In this document: one piece after another, positions 7,983 to 18,346 of the stretch
How positions within the stretch are numbered: position 1 is the first letter of the stretch
Layout of the letters: each line of letters starts with the position of its first letter
Assembly (NCBI GenBank): GCA_021775575.1
Contig: JAJFHO010000109.1
Span: 1-35,336, forward strand
DNA: 35,336 bases
Reading direction: 5' to 3'
Origin: Hyphomicrobiales bacterium
GTDB lineage: Bacteria > Pseudomonadota > Alphaproteobacteria > Rhizobiales > Methyloligellaceae
Translations under genes and position numbers: made by a program
The notes under the pieces: model-generated
What the model saw: the letters and a program-made list of their open reading frames with translations, nothing else
What the model was told of the DNA's origin: nothing
Databases searched by the model: none

Positions 7983-9566
7983 TTAGGAAAAGCTCAACCG
8001 ATGTGCCTGCACGACATGCTGCAAGTCCCGCACCTTGCCCAGAACCTTATCGGTGATCGGCTGATCCAGCTCGATCAGCGCGATGGCGTTGCCGCCCGGC
8101 TTGTCGCGGCCGAGATTGAAGGTAGCGACGTTGACCCTGTTTTCCCCAAACAGCGTGCCGATTGCACCGATATAGCCCGGTTTGTCGGCATTGGTCGTGT
8201 AGAGCATGTTGGAACCGAGCTCGGCCTCCATGTCGATGCCCTTGACCTGGATGATGCGCGGCTTGCCGTCAGAAAAAACCGTGCCGGCCACGGAGCGGTC
8301 CTGACGCTCGGTGACCACACTCAGGCGCATATAGCTCCCATAAGCGCCCTCCTGCCCTCGGGTGACCTCTTCAAGCGCGATGCCCCGGTCCTTGGCCATG
8401 GCTGACGCGCTCACCATGTTTACATCCTGCAGAATTGGACGCAGAACGCCGGCAAGCGCCGCGGAGGTGAGCGCGCGCGTGTTCATTTCGGCGATTTCGC
8501 CCGCATATTCGATACGGATGCCTTTCAGGCCCGTCTCGGTCAACTGGCCCGCGAAGGATCCAAGCTGTTCGGCGAGCTTCACGAACGGCTTCAGCCGCGG
8601 CGCCTCTTCCGCTGAGATGGAGGGGAAGTTGATGGCGTTGCTGATCGCACCGGTCAGCAGATAGTCGGACATTTGCTCGGCCGCCTGAACGGCGACATTT
8701 TCCTGCGCCTCCGTCGTGGCGGCGCCGAGATGCGGCGTGCAGATCACGCCGGGAATGCCAAATAGTCCATTCTCCGTCGCCGGCTCCTCGGCAAACACAT
8801 CGAGCGCCGCGCCAGCGACATGGCCCGTCTCCAGCGCCACCTTCAACGCCTCTTCCACGATCAGTCCGCCGCGCGCGCAATTGATGATCCGCACGCCCTT
8901 TTTCGTCTTCGCCAGCGCCTTCGCATCGATGATATCGCGGGTTTTGTCGGTCAGCGGCGTATGAAGAGAGATAAAATCGGCCCGGGCAAGGAGACCGTCG
9001 AGTTCGACTTTCTCGACGCCGATTTCGACCGCGCGCTCCGGTGCCAGGAAGGGGTCATAGGCAATGACCTTCATGTGCAGGCCGAGCGCCCGGTCCGCGG
9101 CAATCGATCCGATATTGCCGCACCCGACAATGCCAAACGTTTTGCCCGTCACCTCGACGCCCATGAAGGCCGACTTCTCCCACTTGCCCAACTGGGTGGA
9201 AACGTCCGCGGCGGGAATTTGCCGCGCCAGCGCGAGCATCAACGAGATGGCATGTTCGGCGGTGGTGATGGAGTTGCCATGCGGCGTGTTCATGACAATG
9301 ACGCCGCGCGCCGTTGCCGCCGCAATGTCGATATTGTCAACACCGATCCCGGCGCGTGCGACGACCTTCAGATTATCGGCCTGCTCGACGATTTTTTCGG
9401 TGACCTTGGTGGCCGAACGGATTGCGAGACCGTCATACCCGCCGACAATCTTGGCTAACTCGGTTTTGTCGAGCCCGACCTTGACGTCGAAATCGATGCC
9501 GCGCCGCGTGAAGACCTCTTCGGCAAGCGGGCTGAGTTTGTCTGAAATCAGGACGCGTGGCGCCAT
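7983..9566 (-). CDS. serA: D-3-phosphoglycerate dehydrogenase
   Basis: SerA oxidises 3-phosphoglycerate with NAD+ to 3-phosphohydroxypyruvate, the first step of serine synthesis. The 527-residue product is the long form. It has a substrate domain, then the NAD-binding domain with GIVGCGNIG (about 145-153), and the catalytic set Arg232 (NCARGGL), Glu261 (FAEEP) and His279 (CTPHLGA). An intervening domain follows (about 320-450), and then a C-terminal ACT domain (about 455-527; NADKPGYIGAIGTLFGENRVNVATFNLGR). ACT domains of SerA usually bind serine for feedback control. serC lies 70 bases upstream on the same strand, so the two are probably co-transcribed. In the serine-cycle setting nearby, this enzyme would supply serine when no C1 source is used (inference). 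Confidence 0.97.
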   Translation of the reverse strand: MAPRVLISDKLSPLAEEVFTRRGIDFDVKVGLDKTELAKIVGGYDGLAIRSATKVTEKIVEQADNLKVVARAGIGVDNIDIAAATARGVIVMNTPHGNSITTAEHAISLMLALARQIPAADVSTQLGKWEKSAFMGVEVTGKTFGIVGCGNIGSIAADRALGLHMKVIAYDPFLAPERAVEIGVEKVELDGLLARADFISLHTPLTDKTRDIIDAKALAKTKKGVRIINCARGGLIVEEALKVALETGHVAGAALDVFAEEPATENGLFGIPGVICTPHLGAATTEAQENVAVQAAEQMSDYLLTGAISNAINFPSISAEEAPRLKPFVKLAEQLGSFAGQLTETGLKGIRIEYAGEIAEMNTRALTSAALAGVLRPILQDVNMVSASAMAKDRGIALEEVTRGQEGAYGSYMRLSVVTERQDRSVAGTVFSDGKPRIIQVKGIDMEAELGSNMLYTTNADKPGYIGAIGTLFGENRVNVATFNLGRDKPGGNAIALIELDQPITDKVLGKVRDLQHVVQAHRLSFS

Positions 9567-9636
9567 TTTCTTCTCCTCGCCGCCAGCGGCGGAATGCTTC
9601 CCCGCCAGCCAATCATTTCTAAATTCAATCGGGGGT

Positions 9637-10812
9637 TCAGGCTGCTTTGGCCAATTCCGCCTTGGCTGCCTCGAAGGCCCAGTCGAGCCACGGCATCAAC
9701 GCTTCCATGTCGCTGGTCTCGACCGTGGCTCCGGCCCAGATTCGAAGACCTGGCGGAGCGTCGCGATGGGCCGTGATGTCATAGGCGGCCTTCTCGCCCT
9801 CAAGCAGCGCAGCCATGCTTTTGACAAATGCCAGACGTGCCTCCGCGCCAAGCGCAGTCACCGCCGGGTCGACAATCTTGACGCAGACGGATGTGTTGGA
9901 GCGAATGTCGGGAGCTTCGGCCAGGAATGCGGCCCAGCCGGTACGCCCGACCCAGTCCGCGATGACGCCGGCGTTTGCATCCGCACGCGCGATCAATCCG
10001 TCAATTCCGCCAACACTCTCGGCCCAGCCGAGGGCATCGAGCCAGTCCTCGGTGCACAGCATCGATGGCGTGTTGATGGTTTCGCCGCGAAACACGCCGT
10101 CCATAAGCTTCCCGTCCTTGGTCAGCCGGAAGATTTTCGGCAGCGGCCAGGGCGGCGTATAACTCTCCAGCCGTTCGACCGCACGCGGAGACAGCACGAG
10201 CATGCCGTGCGCGGCCTCGCCGCCCAGCGCCTTCTGCCAGGAGAAGGTGGTCACGTCGAGCTTCGGCCAGTCGAGCCGTTGCGCAAAAGCGGCGGAGGTT
10301 GCGTCGCAAATCGTCAGACCTTCGCGATCGGCGGCGATCCAGTCGCCATCGGGAACCCTTACGCCCGATGTCGTGCCGTTCCAGGTGAAGACAACGTCGC
10401 GGGCGAAGTCGACGCTTGCCAGGTCCGGCAAAGCCCCATAGTCCGCTTCGAGCACGCGCGCGTCGTCGAGTTTGAGCTGCTTGAAGATATCGCTCGCCCA
10501 ACCTTTCCCGAAACTTTCCCAGGCCAGGATATCGACGCCGCGCTGCCCGAGCAGAGACCAGAGCGCCATCTCCATGGCGCCGGTATCGGATGCAGGGACG
10601 ATCGCGACACGGTAATCTTCCGGAACGCCGAGGATCTCCGCCGTCCGGTCAATCGCGCGTTTGAGGCGCGCCTTGCCTTCGGCCGCGCGATGCGAGCGTC
10701 CGAGAAAGGCTTGCTTGAGAAATTCGAGGGAATGACCGGGCCGCTTGGAACAGGGACCGGATGAAAAGCGCGGATTGGCCGGCCGCACGGCCGGTTTGGT
10801 CAGTTCTATCAT
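9637..10812 (-). CDS. serC: Phosphoserine aminotransferase
   Basis: SerC transfers an amino group from glutamate to 3-phosphohydroxypyruvate to give phosphoserine. The 391-residue PLP enzyme is of the alphaproteobacterial type (start [20 protein letters not shown], with the SGPC...RPG phosphate-binding region). The cofactor lysine is Lys194 in [12 protein letters not shown], and Asp170 (ICDATSA) should bind the pyridine nitrogen. It is the first gene of a serC-serA pair. The upstream leader resembles the serC RNA motif of Alphaproteobacteria, which suggests regulation at the RNA level. No phosphoserine phosphatase gene (serB) is present in the window. Confidence 0.96.
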   Translation of the reverse strand: MIELTKPAVRPANPRFSSGPCSKRPGHSLEFLKQAFLGRSHRAAEGKARLKRAIDRTAEILGVPEDYRVAIVPASDTGAMEMALWSLLGQRGVDILAWESFGKGWASDIFKQLKLDDARVLEADYGALPDLASVDFARDVVFTWNGTTSGVRVPDGDWIAADREGLTICDATSAAFAQRLDWPKLDVTTFSWQKALGGEAAHGMLVLSPRAVERLESYTPPWPLPKIFRLTKDGKLMDGVFRGETINTPSMLCTEDWLDALGWAESVGGIDGLIARADANAGVIADWVGRTGWAAFLAEAPDIRSNTSVCVKIVDPAVTALGAEARLAFVKSMAALLEGEKAAYDITAHRDAPPGLRIWAGATVETSDMEALMPWLDWAFEAAKAELAKAA

Positions 10813-10873
10813 GGCATACTACCCTTCCAGATAGATGCCCCTCGTTGGGGAGGGGTGTCCCACCCGGAGAACT
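10813..10873 (-). ncRNA. serC leader RNA (candidate serC RNA motif)
   Basis: Directly upstream of serC the minus-strand leader can fold into adjacent hairpins. CTATC with GGTAG-type pairing (10819-10834, one G-U pair) sits over the ribosome-binding site. CCCCTC (read from the minus strand) with GAGGGG occupies 10838-10855. GGGTG with CACCC occupies 10853-10865. The last two share bases 10853-10855, so they compete. A conserved serC RNA motif upstream of serC is known from Alphaproteobacteria, and position and general shape match. I could not align it to the published consensus. Confidence 0.5.
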
Positions 10874-11217
10874 AAGTTTTTTGGGAAAAACAGTCAATCC
10901 TTATTGCAGGTTCGTGCAGAAATAGACAGAACGATGCAAGAACGTCCAGGGGGTGCTGACACACCATTGGCACAACCGGTCAAGCGGTGTTTACGGAAAG
11001 TTCGAAGATGCTGATTGTCACTTTGCACATGCTTTTCTATCTCCGGTTTGGAGCTGTCACGGCGGCGTTGACACGTTAACGGCTGACTAATCGTGGTCTT
11101 CGCGATAGCGTCAGCGTATGCAACAGATCTCATATCGCCGTTTGGCAGGTCAGAAGGGTGAATATCCACGGGTCACTGTAGTTTCAGAGGGGTACAAGCC
11201 GAGCCTGGCGCGTGCCG
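10874..11217. other. 344-base intergenic region upstream of serC
   Basis: No convincing coding frame, tRNA or mobile element is seen. It lies between the 3' end of ppc (minus) and the serC leader. It should hold the ppc terminator region and the serC promoter. TTTTTTGGGAAAAA near 10877 is locally AT-rich. Nothing else stands out. Confidence 0.4.
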
Positions 11218-14043
11218 TCAACCGCTATTGCGCAGGCCCGCGGAGATACCGTTGATGGTGAGCTGAAGGCCGCGCAGGATCTTGGGATTCTTCTGTTTTT
11301 CGCGATGCGCCCTGAGCAATTCCACCTGCAGATGGTTCAAAGGATCGATATAGGGGAAACGGTTCTGGATTGAGCGTGCGAGCAACGGATTGCCGGCCAG
11401 CAGTTCCCCGCTTTGGGAGATCTCCAGCAGCGCCTCGATTGACGAGGCCCGCTCAGTGCTGATTCGGCCAAAGACGTCGCGTCTCAATGCTTCATCAGGC
11501 ACAAGTTCGGCATAGCGCGAGGCAATGGCCATGCTGGTCTTGGCGAGGACCATGTCCATATTCGACAGCAGTGAGCGAAAGAAGGGCCAGTCTCGATACA
11601 TGTCGCGCAAAAGTTCCATGCTGTTTTCCGGCGCATCGGCCAGCCAGGCCTTCACGCCTGAGCCGAAGCCGTACCAGCCCGGCAGCATCACGCGCGACTG
11701 CGCCCAGCTGAAGACCCAGGGGATGGCCCGCAAATCCTCGATCCCGCCATCTTTCTTGCGCGACGCCGGGCGCGAGCCGATATTCAGGGTGGAAATCTCC
11801 TCGATGACGCTCGAAGCACGGAAATATTCGTTGAAGCGCGGCGTCTCGTAAACCAATGCGCGATAGGCGGCGTAAGCATGGGCAGAAAGCTGGTCCATGG
11901 CATCGAGATAGGCGCCCGGAACCTCCTTCTCGCAAGCGCGCGGCAATGAGGCCTCAAGCGTCGCGGAGGCGAGAATCTCCAGATTTCGGCGGCCGACATC
12001 CGCATTGGTGTATTTGCTCGAGATGGTCTCGCCCTGCTCGGTGAGCCGGATCTGTCCGTTCACCGCGCCTGCCGGCAGGGCGAGAATGGCGTCATAGCTC
12101 GGGCCGCCGCCCCGCCCCACGCTGCCGCCACGCCCATGGAACAGGCGCAGCCGCACATCATGCCTGGCGCACAGCTCACCCAGTCCGACCTCGGCCTTGT
12201 AAAGCTCCCAGCCCGAGGTGATATAGCCGCCATCCTTGTTGCTGTCGGAATATCCGAGCATGACCTCCTGAACGCCGCCCCGGCTGTCGACCAGCCGCCT
12301 GTATTCCGGCATGGACAGCAGGCGGTCCATGATTGCCACGCAGTTGCGCAGATCGGTGATTGTCTCGAACAGTGGCACCATGTTGATGGCGCTCGCGCCG
12401 TCTGCGGTCACGAGCCCGGCTTCCTTCAGGAGGACCGCCAGGCCGAGCAGGTCCGACACGCGCTGGGTATTGGAGACGATTGAGGTGACTATCGATTGCC
12501 GGCCATATCTGTCATGGCCGGCCTTTGCCGCCTTCAGGATCGCCAGCTCTTTCGCTGTTTGCTCCGAGTAGGTCCAGAAGGAGCGCAGCAACGGGCGGCG
12601 TGAGCTCAATTCCTCGGCAAGCAGCGTAATCCGCTCGTCCTCTTCCTTGTTCAGATAATCCGTCTCTGGCGCGACCGCGGCGAATAACTCATCCAGCGTG
12701 GCCTCATGCACGTCCGAATTCTGGCGCAGATCAAGGCTCGCGAGGTGAAACCCGAAACAATCAATGGCGCGGCGAAGCCGCCGCAGCCGGCCCAGGGTCA
12801 GGGCGCGCGATCCATTTTCCACAAGCGAATCATGGATGATCCGCAAATCCGCCAGAAGGTCCTGGTAGCGGGCATAGGGCTCGGCCTCGCTGATCGGCGA
12901 TTTTGGCGGCCCCACGCCATTGAAGGCGAGCTGGGTCGCCGCGAGCCGTGCATAAACCCAGGATATGGCGCGGCGATAGGGCTCAACCTCCCTGTGGGGC
13001 GACTTGTCCGGCGACTGGTCAGCAAATTCGCGCAAACCTTCCGATATGCCGACAATGATCGAGGACAGGGACAGCTCACCGCCGAGCTTGTGCAATTCCT
13101 CCAGATAGAAATTCAGCGCCTTGGCGCTCTGCCTCCGCAAGGTTTCGCGCAACACATCCGCGGTGACGAAGGGATTGCCATCGCGGTCCGCGCCGATCCA
13201 GCTGCCGATGCGAAGGAAGGAGGCAATTGGCGCGTCCGCCACTTCAGGATCGAGACCCGCCAGCCTGTCTTCGAGAATGGCGTAAAGGCGCGGCAGTTCG
13301 CGAAAGAAGCTGTAGTCATAATAGGACAGCCCGTTGGCGACTTCGTCCAGCACGCTCAGCCGGGTCTGGCGCAGCAAATTGGTCTCCCACAGGACCAGAA
13401 TGGCCCGGCTCAGCTTGTCGTCGATATCCTGCAGCTCCACCGGCGTCCAATTGCCCCGCCCGCGCCGGTCGAGCAGCTCGGCAAGCGCCATTTCACGCCG
13501 CATGGTGCTCTTGCGCCGGACTTCCGTAGGATGGGCCGTCAGCACTGGGCGGATATGTGCGTCATTGAAGAACTCGGTCACGTCGGCGGGGGAAAGTCCG
13601 GCCTCGCGCGCGCGCGTCAAGGCCCTGTCGATAGTGCCCGGGCGCGGCGGCGAGCTGGCGATGACATGGGCACGGGTGCGGCGAATGTGATGTTGATCCT
13701 CGGCGATATTGGCCAGATGGGAGAAATAGCTGAAGGCGCGGATGACCTGGACCGCTTGTTCAGGAGAGAGTGTCTGGAGGATCTCCTCAAGCTCCCGCCT
13801 GGCCTTGGCGTCATCGTCGCGATGAAAGCTGATCGAGGTCTGACGAATCTTCTCGATCAGATCAAAGATCAGCTGGCCTTGCTGGGCGCGCACTGTGTCG
13901 CCGAGCAGCCGTCCGAGCTCGCGAATATCCTCACGCAGCGGGATATCCTTGTCGACGATTTCCTCAGAAATCTGCTCGAGCCGGTCCGCCGCACTTTTCT
14001 CGTTTTGTCTCAATTTCACTCCCTGTCGCTCTGCATTTGACAC
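11218..14043 (-). CDS. ppc: Phosphoenolpyruvate carboxylase
   Basis: PEPC carboxylates PEP with bicarbonate to oxaloacetate, irreversibly. The 941-residue product is full length. It has catalytic His171 in [13 protein letters not shown], the lysine motif [11 protein letters not shown] (596-606), the glycine-rich active-site loop [12 protein letters not shown] (635-646), and the C-terminal GLRNSG with the conserved Asn that belongs to the allosteric aspartate/malate site. It is 145 bases upstream of mcl in position and on the same strand, so mcl and ppc probably form one operon. In the serine cycle this enzyme supplies the C4 acid that malate-CoA ligase and malyl-CoA lyase later split, and all of these genes are present here. 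An anaplerotic role is possible as well. Confidence 0.97.
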   Translation of the reverse strand: MSNAERQGVKLRQNEKSAADRLEQISEEIVDKDIPLREDIRELGRLLGDTVRAQQGQLIFDLIEKIRQTSISFHRDDDAKARRELEEILQTLSPEQAVQVIRAFSYFSHLANIAEDQHHIRRTRAHVIASSPPRPGTIDRALTRAREAGLSPADVTEFFNDAHIRPVLTAHPTEVRRKSTMRREMALAELLDRRGRGNWTPVELQDIDDKLSRAILVLWETNLLRQTRLSVLDEVANGLSYYDYSFFRELPRLYAILEDRLAGLDPEVADAPIASFLRIGSWIGADRDGNPFVTADVLRETLRRQSAKALNFYLEELHKLGGELSLSSIIVGISEGLREFADQSPDKSPHREVEPYRRAISWVYARLAATQLAFNGVGPPKSPISEAEPYARYQDLLADLRIIHDSLVENGSRALTLGRLRRLRRAIDCFGFHLASLDLRQNSDVHEATLDELFAAVAPETDYLNKEEDERITLLAEELSSRRPLLRSFWTYSEQTAKELAILKAAKAGHDRYGRQSIVTSIVSNTQRVSDLLGLAVLLKEAGLVTADGASAINMVPLFETITDLRNCVAIMDRLLSMPEYRRLVDSRGGVQEVMLGYSDSNKDGGYITSGWELYKAEVGLGELCARHDVRLRLFHGRGGSVGRGGGPSYDAILALPAGAVNGQIRLTEQGETISSKYTNADVGRRNLEILASATLEASLPRACEKEVPGAYLDAMDQLSAHAYAAYRALVYETPRFNEYFRASSVIEEISTLNIGSRPASRKKDGGIEDLRAIPWVFSWAQSRVMLPGWYGFGSGVKAWLADAPENSMELLRDMYRDWPFFRSLLSNMDMVLAKTSMAIASRYAELVPDEALRRDVFGRISTERASSIEALLEISQSGELLAGNPLLARSIQNRFPYIDPLNHLQVELLRAHREKQKNPKILRGLQLTINGISAGLRNSG

Positions 14044-14188
14044 TGCAACCTCACAACCGCCCCGGGCGAGACTGATTTCTCCATTCCAACGCCAGTCTCT
14101 TGACCTGAGCGGTTGTGATCAGCAAATGCGGCCGGCTCAGCTGCGACCGCCATGAGCGTGAATTGCACGGGGGGAAGCTGTGAGCCGG

Positions 14189-15178
14189 TTAATCGGGGGT
14201 CCTGTTTGAGGCGATTTGCTCGGCCTTTCCAACCAACACTTCGGCTTGGCGGATCGAAGCATAATCGATCAGGCGGCCATCCAGGGCGACGGCGCCCTTG
14301 CCGGCTTTTTCGGCTTCCGCCATCGCTTCCAGAATGCGCCGCGCCCGCGAAACATCTTCTTCACTCGGGCTCATGACCTCATTCGCGAGGGCAATCTGGG
14401 ATGGATGAATGGCCCATTTCCCTTCACAGCCAAGAACGGCTGCACGATTTGCCGCAGCACGGAAACCGTCGGTGTCGGAGAAATCACCAAACGGGCCATC
14501 GAGTGGCCTGAGCCCATTGGCGCGGGCCGCGACGACCATACGGCTGATCGCGTAATGCCACATATCACCCCAATGGTTTTCGCGGTTTCCATCATCATCG
14601 GGATCAGTTAGGACCGCATAGTCACGGTTGACGCCGCCGATCATTGTGGTCCGCGCACGGGTTGAGGCTGCATAGTCGGCAACACCGAAATGGAGCGATT
14701 CATTGCGCTTGCTGGCAGCGGCAATCTCAGCGACATTTTGCATACCCAATGCAGTCTCGATGATGTGCTCGAAACCGATACGCTTGCCATGGCCTTTCGC
14801 GTCCTCGATCTGGGTCACCAGCATATCGATGGCATAGACGTCTGATGCGGTCCCAACTTTTGGAATCATGATCAGGTCGAGATGCTCGCCAGCCTGCTCA
14901 ACAACGTCGACAACATCACGATACATGTAGTGGGTGTCGAGGCCATTGATCCGTATCGACATAGATTTGGAGCCCCAGTCGATGTCGTTCAAGGCCTGAA
15001 TTATGTTCTTGCGGGCCTGTTCTTTTTCGTCCGGAGCAACCGCATCCTCAAGATCCAGAAAGACAACATCCGCATCGGAAGTTGCTGCCTTTTCAAACAG
15101 TTGTGTTTGACTTCCCGGAACGGCAAGTTCGCTTCTGTTGAGCCGCGCCGGGGCCTGTTCAATGGTTTGAAAGCTCAT
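14189..15178 (-). CDS. mcl: L-malyl-CoA/beta-methylmalyl-CoA lyase (CitE-like)
   Basis: The 329-residue protein belongs to the HpcH/HpaI–CitE-like lyase family at the usual length of malyl-CoA lyases. Visible elements are the CoA/PEP-type start RSELAVPGSQTQLFEKAA, VVFLDLEDAV, substrate-binding RINGLD (Arg76), the Mg2+-binding IETALG (Glu141) and GVADYAAS (Asp168), and the C-terminal WAIHPSQI. It cleaves malyl-CoA to acetyl-CoA and glyoxylate, reversibly. Linkage to ppc and mtkAB supports the malyl-CoA reading over citrate lyase or citramalyl-CoA lyase. The start at MSFQTIEQ fits the family, and the 15-codon upstream extension is unlikely. The ribosome-binding site is poor, and the ATG is preceded by a run of seven A. 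Confidence 0.9.
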   Translation of the reverse strand: MSFQTIEQAPARLNRSELAVPGSQTQLFEKAATSDADVVFLDLEDAVAPDEKEQARKNIIQALNDIDWGSKSMSIRINGLDTHYMYRDVVDVVEQAGEHLDLIMIPKVGTASDVYAIDMLVTQIEDAKGHGKRIGFEHIIETALGMQNVAEIAAASKRNESLHFGVADYAASTRARTTMIGGVNRDYAVLTDPDDDGNRENHWGDMWHYAISRMVVAARANGLRPLDGPFGDFSDTDGFRAAANRAAVLGCEGKWAIHPSQIALANEVMSPSEEDVSRARRILEAMAEAEKAGKGAVALDGRLIDYASIRQAEVLVGKAEQIASNRTPD

Positions 15179-15315
15179 TTTTTTGGATACCCTATTCAAA
15201 GTCGATTTGTATAGGGGCGCCATTGATCAAGCAGGAATTGAACTCTGTCAAGGTCCAACTATCTGAATTAGCGACGACAGACTGGGCCTGTCCGGCCCGG
15301 GATCAGAGCGGTTGA

Positions 15316-15975
15316 TCAGGTCTCTTCGCTCAATGCCGATTGGGCCAGTGGACGCCCTGACTGAGTAGAATAATAATAGGCCATGGCCTGGGCACGGTTC
15401 TTCACTGAAAGCTTGTCAAACAGGTTGCGGAGGTGAAATTTAACCGTGTTGACCGAGATGCTATGATCATCGGCGAGCTCCTTGTTGGTGCGCCCCTGTG
15501 CCAGAGATATCAGCAGGGCCCGCTCGCGTTTGGTGAGTGAATGCATCGGATCATGGCGCAGGTCGCGCACATCGACGAACGGGAAAACCATTTCGCCGCT
15601 GGCAATCCGGCAGGTGGCATCAAGCAGATATTCTGGTGACCGGCTGCGCGCACAAAACCCGGCCGCACCGGCAGCCATCGCCTGACGCGCAATATCACTA
15701 TTTTCGCCATGGGCGTAGATCATCATGCGCGGCGGCACTTCATGGGTGCGGACAATATCGATTAGGCGCGCACTGCCGAGCTTCGGCAATATCCAGTCGA
15801 TCACGCCAACCGCTATCGGAGTGATCAGCGACACCTCCAGAAAACCTTCACCACTATTGACGGCGGCCACCAGGCTGAAACGGGGATCACGATCATAATG
15901 CTCGGACATTGCCGACAGCATCAGCGGGTTGCTGTCGGCAAGCGCGACCTTGATCGGGGGGATTTGGTCAGCCAT
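15316..15975 (-). CDS. LuxR/FixJ-type regulator with atypical receiver domain
   Basis: The 219-residue product has an N-terminal receiver-like domain (about 8-125) and a C-terminal LuxR helix-turn-helix (about 145-200; LTKRERALLISLAQGRTNKELADDHSISVNTVKFHLRNL). The receiver keeps an acceptor-like Asp60 (GVIDW) and Asp14. It departs from the consensus at two switch positions: Ala88 (IYAHG) replaces the usual Thr/Ser, and Arg110 (GFCARS) replaces the invariant Lys. Phosphorylation signalling may therefore be altered or absent. No histidine kinase adjoins it. It lies between mcl and the divergent mtkA, so control of both arms of the malyl-CoA cluster is the obvious inference. ATG 15975 (MADQIPPIKVAL) fits the domain start; an earlier start at 16008 would cover the inverted repeat. 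Confidence 0.85.
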   Translation of the reverse strand: MADQIPPIKVALADSNPLMLSAMSEHYDRDPRFSLVAAVNSGEGFLEVSLITPIAVGVIDWILPKLGSARLIDIVRTHEVPPRMMIYAHGENSDIARQAMAAGAAGFCARSRSPEYLLDATCRIASGEMVFPFVDVRDLRHDPMHSLTKRERALLISLAQGRTNKELADDHSISVNTVKFHLRNLFDKLSVKNRAQAMAYYYSTQSGRPLAQSALSEET

Positions 15976-16002
15976 CGGCACGGCATTCCTGTTCGCGGCA
16001 CA

Positions 16003-16018
16003 ACCCATTTTTATGGGT
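16003..16018. promoter_or_regulatory. Candidate operator between regulator and mtkA
   Basis: ACCCAT (16003-16008) and ATGGGT (16013-16018) are exact reverse complements around TTTT. The site is 27 bases upstream of the regulator start, in the AT-rich divergent intergenic region. Its two-fold symmetry and size suit a dimeric NarL/LuxR-type HTH protein, so autoregulation by the adjacent gene is a reasonable guess. There is no experimental or comparative evidence here. Confidence 0.4.
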
Positions 16019-16242
16019 AGGTGCCAATATGACGTTTTTTCATAAAACAGTCCAAAAGTATAGGTATCTCTTCATTCTAATGGATACTCAAAAGCGGGTG
16101 TTTCGGGTGTTGCTCAAAAATCGGTAAAGAATTTAGATTGCTGCAATCGCGTGTCGCTGCTGGGGAGGGAACCCGATCACGTTGCCGCTTCATGTCAAAC
16201 AGCAAAAGCCGCAAAGGCACTGGCCACCAGGGAGGGCCTGTG

Positions 16243-17439
16243 ATGGATATTCACGAGTACCAAGCGAAATCGATACTTGCAGGTTACGGCGTTCCCGTCC
16301 CTCGCGGCGGCCTTGCATACTCTCCGGAACAGGCGGCTTATCGGGCCCGTGATATCGGCGGCAACCGCTGGGTCGTTAAGGCTCAGGTGCACACGGGCGG
16401 CCGTGGAAAGGCCGGTGGCGTCAAACTTTGCAACACTGAGGATGAGGTTCTCGAAGCCGCCGATGAAATGTTCGGCAAGCGGCTGGTGACCAACCAGACC
16501 GGCCCCGACGGCAAGATTGTCTACCGGGTCTATGTCGAGGGCGGTGTCGCAATCGAACGCGAAATTTACCTGGCTTTCGTACTTGACCGGAAAGCCGAGC
16601 GCATCATGGTCGTTGCCTCGGCTGCCGGCGGTATGGAAATCGAGGAAATCGCCGAAAAAGAACCGGATTCAATCATCCGCAATATTGTTGAACCTGCCGT
16701 TGGAATCCGTGATTTCCAGGCCCGCGAGATTGCTTTCGGGCTCGGTATCGATGCAGGCCAGATCTCCCAGGCTGTTGAGACCATCAAAGGGTGCTACCGC
16801 GCGTTTCGTGACCTGGATGCAACCATGGTTGAGATCAACCCACTTGTCCTCACATCGGATGGCGGAATGGTTGCGCTCGACGCCAAGATGACTTTCGACG
16901 ACAACGCGTTGTTCCGGCACCCGGACATTTCCGAGTTGCGCGATAAATCGCAGGAAGATGCACGGGAGTCGAAGGCGGCTGACCGGGGGCTCAACTATGT
17001 CGGTCTCGATGGCGAGATCGGATGCATCGTCAACGGCGCCGGGCTCGCCATGGCGACCATGGATATGATCGAGCTGTCGGGTGGAAAGCCCGCGAATTTT
17101 CTCGATATCGGCGGTGGGGCAACGCCGGAACGCGTCGCCAAGGCGTTCCGGCTGGTAATGGCGGATGAAAATGTAGGGGTCATCCTCGTCAATATTTTCG
17201 CCGGCATCAATCGCTGCGACTGGGTCGCCAAGGGAATTGTGCAGGCCCTGCAAAATAACCCTGTCGGCGTACCCGTCATCGTCCGCCTGGCGGGTACGAA
17301 TGTCGAAGAAGGCAGAAAGATTCTAGTAGAGAGCGGCCTTCCGGTAGTCCGCGCCGCAACGCTTGGCGAAGCGGCAGAACGGGCAGTTGGCGCATGGCAG
17401 GCAGGCACTCAGGATACTGCAAAGGTAGTGGCGGAATGA
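16243..17439 (+). CDS. mtkA: Malate–CoA ligase (malate thiokinase), beta subunit
   Basis: The 398-residue protein has the ATP-grasp plus CoA-ligase arrangement of SucC/MtkA ([20 protein letters not shown] at the start, [58 protein letters not shown]). Several stretches match MtkA of serine-cycle methylotrophs better than SucC, notably [24 protein letters not shown] and [18 protein letters not shown]. With MtkB it makes malyl-CoA from malate, CoA and ATP. ATG 16243 has a good ribosome-binding site (GGGAGGG), and the frame is open upstream without homology. The mtkB ATG overlaps its stop codon (ATGA at 17436-17439), so the two subunits are translationally coupled. Confusion with succinyl-CoA synthetase is the main alternative, and the mcl/ppc context argues against it. 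Confidence 0.92.
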   Translation: MDIHEYQAKSILAGYGVPVPRGGLAYSPEQAAYRARDIGGNRWVVKAQVHTGGRGKAGGVKLCNTEDEVLEAADEMFGKRLVTNQTGPDGKIVYRVYVEGGVAIEREIYLAFVLDRKAERIMVVASAAGGMEIEEIAEKEPDSIIRNIVEPAVGIRDFQAREIAFGLGIDAGQISQAVETIKGCYRAFRDLDATMVEINPLVLTSDGGMVALDAKMTFDDNALFRHPDISELRDKSQEDARESKAADRGLNYVGLDGEIGCIVNGAGLAMATMDMIELSGGKPANFLDIGGGATPERVAKAFRLVMADENVGVILVNIFAGINRCDWVAKGIVQALQNNPVGVPVIVRLAGTNVEEGRKILVESGLPVVRAATLGEAAERAVGAWQAGTQDTAKVVAE

Positions 17440-18326
17440 GCATACTTATTGATCGCACGACGCCGATCCTGGTCCAGGGCATCAGCGGCAAGATCGGACA
17501 ATTCCACGCAAAGGAAATGATTGAATACGGGACGAATGTCGTCGGCGGCGTGACGCCCGGCAAGGGTGGCCAGTCGATCGAAGGCGTCCCGGTGTTCAAT
17601 ACGGTAAAAGATGCTGTGGCATCGACCGGCGCGACCGCAAGCATCACTTTCGTGCCGCCGCCTGCTGCCGCCGACTCGATCATGGAAGCCGCCGATGCCG
17701 GAATAAAATTCTGCGTATCGGTCACTGATGGCATACCGGCCCAGGACATGATGCGGGTAAAACGCTACATGCGCCGCTATCGCAAGGACGACCGTATGCG
17801 TCTGACCGGTCCGAACTGCGCGGGTACCATCTCGCCCGGTCAATCCCTGCTCGGTATCATGCCGGGGCATATTTATACGCCCGGCCCGGTCGGCATCGTC
17901 AGCCGTTCCGGTACCCTTGGCTACGAAGCCGCTTCGCAGATGAAAGAGCTTGGCATCGGCGTGTCGACCAGTGTCGGTATTGGCGGCGATCCGATTAATG
18001 GCAGTTCCTTCAAGGACATACTTGAGTTGTTCGAGGCTGATCCGGAAACCGATACCGTGGTTCTGATTGGAGAAATCGGCGGACCGCAGGAAGCTGAAGC
18101 GGCCGAATTTATACGAGACCATATGACAAAACCGGTAATCGCCTATATTGCCGGTCTGAGTGCTCCGAAAGGACGCACCATGGGACACGCCGGCGCCATC
18201 ATTACCGCATTCGGTGAAGGTGCCAGCGAAAAACTGGAAATCCTTCGTGATGTCGGCGCGACCATTGCCCCCGACCCATCCCGGATCGGCGCGACTGTCG
18301 CTGATGTTTGCGCCAATGCGGCTTAG
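17436..18326 (+). CDS. mtkB: Malate–CoA ligase (malate thiokinase), alpha subunit
   Basis: The 296-residue protein has the SucD/MtkB layout: an N-terminal CoA-binding Rossmann domain ([31 protein letters not shown]), the ligase region ([35 protein letters not shown]), and the phosphohistidine loop TMGHAGAI with His251. This histidine carries the phosphate from ATP to malate before CoA attack. The start codon lies inside the mtkA stop (ATGA). The next reading frame, a hydroxypyruvate reductase remnant, begins 20 bases downstream, so all four frames from mtkA on are probably one transcript. Confidence 0.92.
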   Translation: MSILIDRTTPILVQGISGKIGQFHAKEMIEYGTNVVGGVTPGKGGQSIEGVPVFNTVKDAVASTGATASITFVPPPAAADSIMEAADAGIKFCVSVTDGIPAQDMMRVKRYMRRYRKDDRMRLTGPNCAGTISPGQSLLGIMPGHIYTPGPVGIVSRSGTLGYEAASQMKELGIGVSTSVGIGGDPINGSSFKDILELFEADPETDTVVLIGEIGGPQEAEAAEFIRDHMTKPVIAYIAGLSAPKGRTMGHAGAIITAFGEGASEKLEILRDVGATIAPDPSRIGATVADVCANAA

Positions 18327-18346
18327 GTAACGGGAAGACGGAGCCA

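Noticed and set aside
9064-10764. Long plus-strand open frame (566 codons) over serA and serC
   Set aside because: It is antisense to two well-supported genes with full motif sets; its product has no recognisable domain. Long antisense frames are expected in GC-rich coding DNA.
12706-14040. Plus-strand open frame of 444 codons inside ppc
   Set aside because: Antisense shadow of ppc, with no domain or ribosome-binding support.
16243-18326. Reading the pair as succinyl-CoA synthetase sucCD
   Set aside because: Several segments match MtkA rather than SucC, and the genes sit with mcl and ppc instead of with sucAB or mdh. A biochemical check would still be decisive.
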